Origin: Cristatella mucedo | Lineage: Eukaryota; Bryozoa; Phylactolaemata; Cristatellidae | Length of the DNA stretch: 46,861 bases | Reading direction: 5' to 3' | Assembly (NCBI GenBank): GCA_009760855.2 | Contig: WPIO01000435.1 | Coordinates: 1 to 46,861 of the forward strand | In this document: piece after piece, positions 10,359 through 20,012 of the stretch | How the letters are laid out: the number at the start of each line of letters is the position of its first letter | Numbering within the stretch: the first letter of the stretch is position 1 | Program-made: the position numbers and the translations under genes | Notes under the pieces: generated by a model | The model's database searches: none | What the model was told of the DNA's origin: nothing | What the model saw: the letters and a program-made list of their open reading frames with translations, nothing else

Positions 10359-12757
10359 CCGACACACCAACAACTCACCGTTTCCTCGTCGTATGTGTCC
10401 CGTGAATTGAATTTAACCATACGAACGTGTACATGTGTACTTTTATTTATATAAAGCATGTCCCAAGCGAAGCTACGAGTTTGTTTGAATTGTATGCAGA
10501 AAGTCGTGTTGCATGAAACTTTTGCTGCAGTTTGGTCCGTTAGCAAGCACTTTTTGACCGCTCACGACATAGGCTGAGTTCGATTGCTGAGTGTCCTGCA
10601 ATTGCTGGCCGGCACAAAACGACGGATTAGCTAAGCACAGTATAGCCTATCAGTTTCCCCTCAGACCACGACGTTCCTAGATGTACGACCGCCAGCATTC
10701 GATTGCTTCGGCTGATTTGATCGGCCGGACGCAGAGTACTTGCTGCCCCAGCAGTCGGTGCTCTGCTGACAGTGAAGCTGCCCTGAAATGTGTAAGGCGG
10801 TATGTGCTTAGGGACAGCTTTCTCAATGGTGCCCCATCTTCCCGTTCTCCTGATCTCGTGTAAACTTTTCCATTTCCTACTTGACCAAGCGTCCAGGGTA
10901 AGGCGAGTGTTTGGTGCAGACGGAGCAAATCGCCAGTTATAGTTATTCTTGTGCGTACGGTTTCTGTGGAGCATGGAACGTATACACGCGTGATTAAAGC
11001 AGTCAAAATTACTTTAAAGAACACCCCGAGAGGCTCTGCTGCCGACCACCATAAGTGCAACAAGGGTCAGTGGGGGACGAACCAGTCATCAGGTACCAAA
11101 GGCCCTAATTCCGCTCAGCTTATGACCCTGCGAAAGCCGTATACGTTCGAAACGACCATTCGCTCTAAGCCTCTCCCGATCAGGGGTGATCGGGCTCGTT
11201 CGTAGTCCCTCCCGCCAGTATTTGTCGCTCACACATTGCCTCCCCACAATAGCCCCAGGAGTTGCCGTCACAAGCAAATTGCCTTGGGAGCTGATTTGCG
11301 GAGGCAGCAGCAGCAGCAGCAGCAGCAGTAGGCTGAGCGAAGCGTCTCCCTCCTGGCAAGTGCAGGTAATGGCAATCGCCGCGAAGGACCAGCACAGGCT
11401 GCTGCAAGGTTACCGGCTAGATTGCGGTTACTGTGCGGCAAGTTTACCTCCATTGCAGCTGACCACAGGCCTCCAGACCAGGAAGCTCGACAATAGGCAG
11501 GAAGAGGTGCAGGCTAAACGAGACGCAGGGGCCTGCCAGGTAGCCACACTGACCGGTCAGTGACCTCTTAGTCTCGCCTCAGTCTTGTCTCTTCGGCTGG
11601 TTGACGGTAGCAGCCTGGCAAGATGCCCAACTGTTTGGCACGATCACGTAAAACCCCACTGGACTGCCTTGGCTCACGGACAGACCTACCACGGGCAGCA
11701 CTCCTCAAGCAGCCCTGCAGCTGTATAGGCAGCATGTACATCGAGCTTTGGGGTTCAAATTAGTATCGGTCTTTATTTTTCTTATAAGGAAACACCTGTT
11801 TATTACGTTACTTAGAAAGTCCATTACAATGTAGAGTTAGGTGCTGTGAATCACTGTTCACTCGAGTAATCGTATTGTCACGTTTGAGACTGCTCTTTAA
11901 TTTTATGTTTAGTGATTCCCTTGGACCATTGCAGGTCAGAGAGCAGTTGCATGTTACGATAACTACGACGTTCACGACAGATAAGCAGTGAATGCATGCC
12001 AGCCATTCAAAGCGGCACGGATCGATGGCAATAAGACCGAGGGATGCACAAAGGCAGGGTAAAGGAAGAGGCTGCATGGAAAGGCGAATCTGAATTCGGA
12101 TATAGAAATTAATATGTGCCGACAAACTGCCGTGCTTACTTGCCGCAGCTATCGTTTTTGTCTAGTGCAGCTATGCGTGCAATGCGAAACTTGTACAAAA
12201 AGTGCTACCTACAATGAGGCGGGTCGATTAGGCATTCCTTCCGAAAGCATCGATGAAAAAGCGAGGAAGCGTTTTCCTAGCACAGCGGTACGACGGGCTG
12301 CTCCTTTCTTGCGATTCACTCGTATATGAGTGTTGCTCACTAGAAGCCAAGGCACAGACGTTTCGCTTGCATCGGGTCGCATCGCAGGCAGCTGGACGGC
12401 CGCGCCTACAGAGAAGTCTACGGTGTAAGGACGAGCAACACTCCTGGGAAAATCGTGCCGGGAAAGTCAAATACACGGACAGTTGTGACGGATCTTTCTT
12501 TACTATTAAAAGTTGGCTTGTCTCTCACATTACAAGTGGAAGAGACAAATGTTACATCGTGCCAGTTGAATCAACCGCCGCGCCAGTGCTAGGATCGGAG
12601 CGAGAGGGGAACCAAGCAACGCTGCCATCGGCTGCAGGTCAAGGCTTTGACCTGGTGACCCCTGCGAGCCGGGCAGTTAGCTTGTACCTCGGTAGGAGTG
12701 CAGGTGCTCTGCCGGCCGGCGTCTTTTCCGTGTCTCGACGTTAGTTGGCGGAACAAC
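10359..12757. other. Intergenic spacer between gene copies A and B
   Basis: This 2.4-kb spacer must hold the 3' end of copy A and the promoter of copy B. ATTAAA at 10993 is a possible polyadenylation signal. Long open frames here (11186-11563; 12253-12744) differ between units mostly by amino-acid-changing substitutions and are probably not genes. The same spacer lies at 19037-21439. Confidence 0.6.
11305..11328 (+). repeat. CAG microsatellite, 8 triplets (unit 1)
   Basis: Eight CAG triplets followed by TAG in the spacer upstream of exon 1. Unit 2 has nine. Confidence 0.95.
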
Positions 12758-12816
12758 ATGGCAGGTGAAGACTTGGATATGTCTTGGGAGTTTACCGACG
12801 AATTTGACATACCCGA
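12758..12816 (+). CDS. Copy B exon 1 (start codon, acidic N-terminus)
   Basis: 59 nt, 19 codons plus two bases, ending CCCGA before donor GTAAGT. The peptide is rich in D, E, W and F (SWEFTDEFD). Confidence 0.75.
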
Positions 12817-15800
12817 GTAAGTCGAGCACGAAACCTCAGCCGGCGCACCCGGCGAATTGCGACCGAGCCTGGCCGGCCCGGCGCTTGGAGGTCTGGGGCA
12901 CTGCGCCTGGTTTCTGTGGTAGCTGATCTCCAGTTGGGGTGCCTATTAATTACGGCATCGAGAGACCAATGAATGCTGACGAAAATGACGATGCACCATG
13001 ACATCGCATTTACGACCGTGTTCAAGACGATTCGATTCCCTGGCGGCCCAAAATCCCAATTGTTCGTCACCCTGCTTGAATCGGGTGAGTCGGCTCGAAT
13101 TGGTGACGAAGCTATTCTCTGGGCGAGTCCCCAGCACGACCACGGGTAGGGACGTTAAAAAGCCTTGATTTTGTAAGACACGGGCGATGCGCAACATTTC
13201 GAGTGCGACGTTCGTTAGCACGGCCCAGTGGATGTCGGTCGACAAAGTTGTTGCTGCTCCCGACTAACAATTCTGCTTGACATGAGGCGTGAGGGATTTG
13301 AGCTGCAGTATCGCTTTGGCAACGAGCACAGGTGGGCCCCTTAATACGTGCACTGTCTCATTGAGTCGTATCTTGGGAACACAGCTGCAAGCAGGCTACT
13401 TTGAACACTGCTAAAGGCCGGCCAGCAAGACAAGATAACTGCCCGGCAGGTCACTGTCGGTCTCCAAGCTTCGCTTCATAGCTCGTCCAGCCAAAGTCAG
13501 CAATCCTTATTGCTAGGCATATTTTCCTCTTGGGCATGGCTCAAGCCACTGATATTACACAATCACGAGCGACATGCAATCAGTCATAGTAGCTGCTCGA
13601 CCGAGGAGCTGGCTCTTTTCCGAAACCGTCCTTAGCATGTCTCTCGGTAGCAGGGCGGATCACTGCCACGACAGTGAGACGGCATATTGCCCTAAGACTT
13701 TAAGAAGGCATTTCACACATGCGCAGCACTAGACGCAAGCAGATGCGCCTCAGGTCAAAGTGTGAAACGAGCTGAGCCATCAATCTGGCTGCACGAGCTT
13801 CGCTGGCTGCGAGGCCTCGACGAAAACAAGTCGCTACCAGTAGGGTCTAGCGGCAAGAGAAGAAGTGGCCATGAACAGGCGACGAACTGCGGGCAAACGT
13901 GGCCACATGTACTCGGTATACATGCTTTGTCTCAGGACACAGAGGTACACATAACATTACACAAACAAGGCTACACGCCAGTCAGGAAGACCAGTGCATA
14001 AAGCACTGTGCGTAGGGAAATGGGCAGAACAGCAAAAAGATGTTGATATAATGAGTGACGTAGGCTACCTAGCTGAGGGCAACGGGTGGCATGCAATGGT
14101 TCACACAAAAACTAAGGCATCAGCCAGTAACAATGTCAACTCTGAATCGTCGTACGTTGGTTACTTAGAGGCTAGTGCAGTGGTCGGTAGGTGGAGTCGA
14201 GAATCTTACATCTCAGAGGAATGGGGCAGCGTTCGTTCTCAATTCACTCGACGCCTTGCCGAGAACGCGGCTAGCAGCAATGCTTAAGCTGTAGCCATAG
14301 CAATGCAGCCCCTTGTGCTCATAGTGTGCACCATGGCAAAGCTGGGCTTGAGCAAAAGCTCTGCTGCCGAGCCACTGTACACTCCGTTGTTGGCTAAAGT
14401 GCCAGCGCACCTTTTTGCAGCATCACAGAGGAAGACTACTTGTGGGCGGAGGAGGGCGCAGCGAACTGGCGGCCGGGTGACCTGCCGTCGTCGCTGACAG
14501 CTGAATCAGGATTCGTCGTCGGTGATCACTTACTTTCACACGGCGATGAAGAGGTGACTGCAGCAAGGAATCGCTGCGAATGCATTAATTCTCCAGCGAG
14601 ACGAAGCAGCTCAGCTGCTCACAGTTTGCGCTGTATCATTTCAGATGCTCTCAGCTGATGAAACCGGCGACGCGACTGGTATTGGCCACGGCAAGCTCGG
14701 CCGACGAACGTCCGAAGCACTTCCGGGACGCTGCAGTCATCCGCCGGCACGCCTCGAAGTCGAAAGCCGCGCCCGTGAGTGCGAGCGCTGCGACCACGCA
14801 GCGGATAGCGTGCGGCCCCTCGCCGTCCGAACGACCATTCGGACGGCGAGCAAGAGCTGCGCACCAACTGGGCACCGCTAGGGCGGCCGAGAGGGTCGTG
14901 CACGAGTGGCGCACGAGTACAAGCGAGTCACCGACTCACACAAAACTTGAGCGCCACGTAAAAAAGTCCGTTCGTCATCTGTCGCATTTCGTGGCATGAA
15001 AGTCACTGAGCATGTTAGCAGTAGGCCAATTCTGATACGGGCTCCGGTGAATAGGGGTGCGTAGCTGTGGACGTTCAAACCGGCAAGAATTTGCTGGCTC
15101 AAGAACGAGCGAATCCTGAATTTCCCAAGAATATTACTTGCCTCGAATAGGTGCGCGTGGAAATCTACAATATTTGACTTAAGCCATTTGCCCATTGCGA
15201 CCAATTTGTTGTACTCCTCCAGGTCCCCTATTCAAAAGGGACTACTTTAGCACGATACACCCTCCGGAAACCTATGCTACGGGCGGTACGCTGACGATGG
15301 GCGTGCCCGAACCTACGCTGATTGAATGGTGGCCGTGAAAGCCGCATAGATATACTGACTCCAGAGGTATCAAGCCACTTCGTCCGCGGGAACAACGTAT
15401 CATGAAACAACCGCAGGTAAGTTGAGACCGAAGAAACGGACCCGGCCAGGTCATAGAGGGACAGCTTGTAGGAGCAACAGGGTATTTATTAGAAGGGGAA
15501 AAGACCTACTTGATTCCAGTATGTAGCCGTAATTTTCGACTGTCAATTTATCTCCAATCCGCTGCCTGTTCATCTTGTAAGGCTGCTGCTTCGACTAATG
15601 CGCGAGTAACTTTGACAACCGTGTTAATACACGACTGTCTTCCGTGTCTGAATAGTATAGACGCGGATACGGTCGTAAAGGTGTGCCAGAACATGACGGC
15701 TACGTGGAAGGAGAAGATTCCGGTGTGGTTTTGGCGAATTCTTTAACGGGAAAAGAGAAAACGTCGGCGCCGGGAATAACAAGATAGCCAGAGAAAGACA

Positions 15801-18800
15801 GACGGACAGGCTGTCAGACAGAGAAACAGAAAGACAGAGACCGAGAGTGAGAGACGGACACATAGACTCAGAAATTGACTGAGGGCAAAGAGTGACGGGC
15901 AGACAAAGACACAGAGAGAAAGAGCGAAAATTAGACTGATAAGAGAGAAGCACACAGATTGAGACGGGCCTAGAAATGTAGAAACAGATAGGAAGAGAGA
16001 GAGACGGAATCAGAGGAAGATAATCGAGGGCGGGGCCAATACACAGGCAGATTGAGGAAAAAACATATGGGGACAGATCAAAGTGACAGAGCGTGAGAGA
16101 GAAAGAGACAGACAGGCATACAGAGACACGAAGAGACAGAGACAGAAATACTGACAGACAGACAGACTACAGACTGACAGAAAGATAGACCGACTGGGAG
16201 ATAGACAGAGTTGAAAGAGAAAGAAATGGACACAAGCAGAGCAACGGACAGGCTGTGATACAGACAGACACAGGTGTGGAGAAAACACCCCAACGGTCAG
16301 GTACAAACTCGAAGAACGTCGAGATTGAGTGACAAAGGCATAGTCGTATGCGGGTATGGAGACATTAATGGATAAAGCAGTTTTTTTTTCTATATGCCCC
16401 TAATTAACGAAACAGCTGTGACAATACTTGTAGCCTATGTGTCGCGAAATCTGCACCGCCGTTGCAGAAACCAACTATTCTATATCAAGACGGTCTCCAA
16501 GATTCCAGGAGCACGGATGCACTGTTGTTATGCTGTACTGGTTTGTCTGTCGGTCAATCACAGACTGAATGCGATTCCTGCTTGCCACGTCCACCTTCGT
16601 TGTCAGTCTTGTACAACGTTCGTAAGTTGTTTGCCTCCCAGTTCTTGCCAATGATCTCGGTGACGGACCTTCATGCGTTCTTGCAGTCAGACCGCCGTGC
16701 TCGCCATAATGCAGTTGAGAAAGAAAGACGAAACTACCATAAAGAAAGCTTGGCCAAGCTTCAAGACCTCTTGCCAAACATGCGAGGTCGAAAGGTATGT
16801 CCGCCTGTTGACTAGTCGAATATTCTGCTGCCCACTGCAGATGCATTGGCTTAACATCGTAGTCAATTTCATGAGCCCTGAAATTGTCAAGGATACTCAA
16901 AGCTAGAAAATATTGCTCGCCTATTCGTTGCTGCCTTGATGAAACTTCGGGCATCCGTCCCGGTACATCAAAGGGCGACTTTTAGCTTTTGCTAGTCCAT
17001 CTATACTGGACCGTGAAGATGCAATGACACATTGAAAATCCCGGACAGCTAACACTTTCCAAATCCCGTATGAGTACCTCATTCATCTGCTGTGCAACAG
17101 AGTTTAGACATACACTGCTACAAGTAACCTTTCCGCTTTTTCTACATATTCAATCGGTAAATATATGCGTGTGCACATACAACTTTTCTAGTACGTGCTA
17201 TTTGCATCGGAAGTATTCGTGAGTGAGTACTTTTGGTGTGGTCATGATCAGTTTTACATTGTCGGCCGCTGATTTCGACGATCTAGTTTCAAGGTCGGTC
17301 AAGTGGCCAGCTGTAGAGTGGCGAAAGTGTGGGCCATTCAAGTCTGCATTTGCATCGCCTGCACCTGCCCTTACTGCTGCTGTAGGTACCAAACATACGA
17401 ATTTTGAAGAAGGCGGCCGAATACATCACGGCTTTGGAGAATCATTCTCAGCATTGCCTTCATGAGTATGAACGTATTCGACAGCTAAACACAACGCTTG
17501 AGCAAATGAGTGAGTACGACGTGAATGTGCTAACAGTCAGATCTTAAAATGAAGCACGGCGTCTGTTCTAATAATTTGAAGATTTTTGTTTTGCAATTGT
17601 GGCTGCTGTATTGAAATGTAAGGCCTGTTCTGGTACAGACGCAAACTCGTCAGGCGGTGGTGAGGCAGGGGCTGCAGCCGAAGCTCAAGTGCAGCAGGAT
17701 CGGCCAGTGTGGCAGCCATTGTTGCATCATGAAGAGTCACATGTGAGAAGTAGAAGTTATAGTTTTCCATGCCAAGCTGCATCAATGGAAAGATTATGTT
17801 GGTGGCAAATCTCCATTGATTCATGTGTGTGTGTGACAGGGCTGCCCTTTCGCGTTGTCTAACGCTCGAAAGACAGTATTCATGTGTCATCGGATCGACT
17901 CAAAGCAAATCTAGCTGTGAAATAGACCACCGACATATGGATACTCACCGTTAGACTGTGAATGTTTGAAAAAAAAATCACCTCCTCACGTCCCGGTATG
18001 TTACTATTGCTCAATGCGAAGCGTGCAAGGGCTTGACAAACATTGGTACATGCATTTGAAATGACTGAGCCGAGAAACAGAAACCGTCCAGGTCGGAGGC
18101 AGCTTTGAGAAATCGAAAAAAAAAAAGCTTCGAAATCCAGGAGCAGGTGCTTACCGGGCGACCACTGTGCATCTTGTCGGCGAAGCTTAGCATTATGCCA
18201 CTCAGCCGGAACGAAGCAGACACGGCGAAGCGATTGCTAACTAAGGGAGAATTTCTTAGCGGTGACATCCAATGTTAAAGAAAGGGTGTCATTTCACTGC
18301 CAAGAATAGCCGATTACACGGCAGAGGTGCGTCTTTAAATCTAAAGAGTATCACTTAACATCAGTCGCCGTAGGAGTTGGTCAAGCTCGTTGCATGATGG
18401 AATCCTGCGAACCACAATTGTGGTGCAAGCGAGTCAGTTACCCGAAGCGTCCTCTGCGTTCTGCCTGCATGCATGGGAATGAGCTGTTTTTGCAAGAGAA
18501 GGGCAGAATTGGCATTTAAAGATGATGCAGGTCGTAGATTCAATTTGTGCTGCACTTGGCTTGCAAATCACTTCGGTATAAAAAAAATGATAACATAAAG
18601 AATAGCATATACAACAGACTCTACCTTAAAGAGACAGAAGAATCTTTACGGCTATCACCACAGCTTGTAGCGACCATAAAGGATCGCTCACATCAGGATT
18701 CGAACCGGACACCTGGGGCCGCTGTCGTAACAAGAAACCACCTTACCTAATGAGCCATCACGATGTTCTCCGTAAATACATGAAGGCCAATAAATTGCTA

Positions 18801-19036
18801 ACGCCGATTGCCTTTACGCTAGCATGAACTGTGTTGTTCAAATGGTTAAACTGAACATGCTGATTGGTAGCTCGGTCTCAGAGCAGCAAAACGCATTTTT
18901 TAACGCACTATTTTCGAATTGTGCATGCTTTTTTTTTATGTGTCATTCCTTGCAGGGCAGCAACTCGAGCTGGGCTCCAACAGATCTTAGACGACCATAT
19001 GACGCTGGTTTTCAGATGCTGTCACTTACAAACTAA
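12758..19036 (+). CDS. MAX-like bHLH-leucine-zipper transcription factor, copy B (intact, six exons)
   Basis: Exons: 12758-12816, 14421-14553, 16687-16794, 17386-17509, 17639-17742, 18956-19036. All introns are GT-AG and the phases join without a stop, giving about 202 residues (human MAX has 160). Residues 1-64 are acidic and aromatic. Residues 65-100 are basic region, helix 1 and loop, with HNAVEKERR holding the His, Glu and Arg that read CACGTG E-boxes in this family. Residues 101-141 are helix 2 (ILKKAAEYI) and a short zipper with heptads L-C-I-L. The rest is a tail rich in G, A and S. The bHLHZ aligns with MAX without gaps. Exons 3 and 4 (108 and 124 nt) match human exons 3 and 4 as recalled. 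MAX proteins dimerise with MYC, MXD/MNT and themselves in the nucleus. The ATG has a good context (CAACATGG). No AATAAA was seen close downstream; ATTAAA occurs at 19671. Exon 5 borders are the least certain. Confidence 0.85.
14421..14553 (+). CDS. Copy B exon 2
   Basis: 133 nt between acceptor CTTTTTGCAG and donor GAG/GTGACT. Its first base completes the codon left by exon 1 (GA+C, Asp) and it ends in phase 0, exactly what exon 3 needs. It encodes EEDYLWAEE and a less structured, glycine/serine-containing stretch ending GDEE. Confidence 0.7.
14819..14850. other. Perfect 13-bp hairpin in intron 2 (copy B)
   Basis: CTCGCCGTCCGAA (14819-14831) and TTCGGACGGCGAG (14838-14850) are exact inverted repeats around the loop CGACCA. 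Confidence 0.9.
15736..16320. repeat. Purine-rich GA/CAGA tract in intron 2 (copy B)
   Basis: About 580 bases of AGACAGAC, GAGAGA and GACAGA motifs with strong purine/pyrimidine strand bias. A diverged version forms the left edge of the array (7533). Confidence 0.9.
16687..16794 (+). CDS. Copy B exon 3: basic region, helix 1, loop
   Basis: 108 nt between TTCTTGCAG and GTATGT. It encodes SDRRARHNAVEKERR and then LAKLQDLLPNMRGRK, the basic-HLH half of a MAX-type domain with all E-box-reading residues in place. Confidence 0.92.
17386..17509 (+). CDS. Copy B exon 4: helix 2 and leucine zipper
   Basis: 124 nt between CTGCTGTAG and GTGAGT. It encodes VPNIRILKKAAEYI and then a zipper ending NTTLEQM. 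It ends in phase 1, with the extra A carried to exon 5. Confidence 0.92.
17639..17742 (+). CDS. Copy B exon 5 (tail)
   Basis: 104 nt from acceptor GGTACAG to donor CAT/GTGAGA. In frame it gives a GGGEAGAAAEAQ segment ending HHEESH. The acceptor is weaker than the others, so the 5' border could differ. Confidence 0.6.
18629..18763 (-). mobile_element. tRNA-derived SINE-2, unit 2
   Basis: Same position in the unit as the copy at 9955, so it was present before the units were duplicated or homogenised. Confidence 0.8.
18956..19036 (+). CDS. Copy B exon 6 (C-terminus and stop)
   Basis: 81 nt after the strong acceptor CATTCCTTGCAG. It reads GSNSSWAPTDLRRPY and on to TAA. It is in frame with exon 5 and appears unchanged in copies A and C. 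Confidence 0.7.
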   Translation, partial: GSNSSWAPTDLRRPYDAGFQMLSLTN

Positions 19037-19981
19037 CCGACACACCAACAACTCACCGTTTCCTCGTCGTATGTGTCCCGTGAATTGAATTTAACCATAC
19101 GAACGTGTACATGTGTACTTTTATTTATATAAAGCATGTCCCAAGCGAAGCTACGAGTTTGTTTGAATTGTATGCAGAAAGTCGTGTTGCATGAAACTTT
19201 TGCTGCAGTTTGGTCCGTTAGCAAGCACTTTTTGACCGCTCACGACATAGGCTGAGTTCGATTGCTGAGTGTCCTGCAATTGCTGGCCGGCACAAAACGA
19301 CGGATTAGCTAAGCACAGTATAGCCTATCAGTTTCCCCTCAGACCACGACGTTCCTAGATGTACGACCGCCAGCATTCGATTGCTTCGGCTGATTTGATC
19401 GGCCGGACGCAGAGTACTTGCTGCCCCAGCAGTCGGTGCTCTGCTGACAGTGAAGCTGCCCTGAAATGTGTAAGGCGGTATGTGCTTAGGGACAGCTTTC
19501 TCAATGGTGCCCCATCTTCCCGTTCTCCTGATCTCGTGTAAACTTTTCCATTTCCTACTTGACCAAGCGTCCAGGGTAAGGCGAGTGTTTGGTGCAGACG
19601 GAGCAAATCGCCAGTTATAGTTATTCTTGTGCGTACGGTTTCTGTGGAGCATGGAACGTATACACGCGTGATTAAAGCAGTCAAAATTACTTTAAAGAAC
19701 ACCCCGAGAGGCTCTGCTGCCGACCACCATAAGTGCAACAAGGGTCAGTGGGGGACGAACCAGTCATCAGGTACCAAAGGCCCTAATTCCGCTCAGCTTA
19801 TGACCCTGCGAAAGCCGTATACGTTCGAAACGACCATTCGCTCTAAGCCTCTCCCGATCAGGGGTGATCGGGCTCGTTCGTAGTCCCTCCCGCCAGTATT
19901 TGTCGCTCACAGATTGCCTCCCCACAATAGCCCCAGGAGTTGCCGTCACAAGCAAATTGCCTTGGGAGCTGATTTGCGGAG

Positions 19982-19982
<1 letters not shown>

Positions 19983-20009
<27 letters not shown>
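19983..20009 (+). repeat. CAG microsatellite, 9 triplets (unit 2)
   Basis: Counterpart of the tract at 11305, longer by one triplet. Confidence 0.95.

Positions 20010-20012
<3 letters not shown>

Larger units (their letters stand above)
8512..17181 (+). repeat. Tandem unit 1 (8,670 bp)
   Basis: Begins at ACTTTTCTAGTACGTGC and is followed directly by the same sequence at 17182 and 25860. Unit 1 and unit 2 differ by scattered substitutions, homopolymer changes and a CAG-repeat length change. Within a unit the order is: intron 3 end, exons 4, 5 and 6 of one MAX-like gene, intergenic spacer, exons 1, 2 and 3 of the next gene, start of intron 3. The gene thus straddles the unit boundary as defined here. 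Confidence 0.95.

Noticed and set aside
11186-11563. 125-codon open frame with a serine run
   Set aside because: The serine run is just the CAG tract read in the AGC frame. Changes between units are again mostly amino-acid changing.
12253-12744. 163-codon open frame directly upstream of exon 1, repeated in unit 2 and partly in the right shoulder
   Set aside because: Differences between units are mostly amino-acid changing, no domain is visible, and the reading frame overlaps the likely promoter/5' UTR. It is more likely non-coding sequence conserved by duplication.
12946-13245. 99-codon minus-strand frame in intron 1, the same in both units
   Set aside because: Identity only reflects recent duplication; no start context, domain or splice evidence.
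14651-14999. Overlapping arginine/alanine-rich frames in intron 2
   Set aside because: Several frames on both strands are open because the sequence is GC-rich. The frame differs between copies B and C because of a one-base indel near 14763.
16687-17509. MYC rather than MAX identity, suggested by ILKKA in helix 2
   Set aside because: The loop length matches MAX, not MYC. The product is only ~200 aa without recognisable MYC boxes, and exon lengths match MAX.
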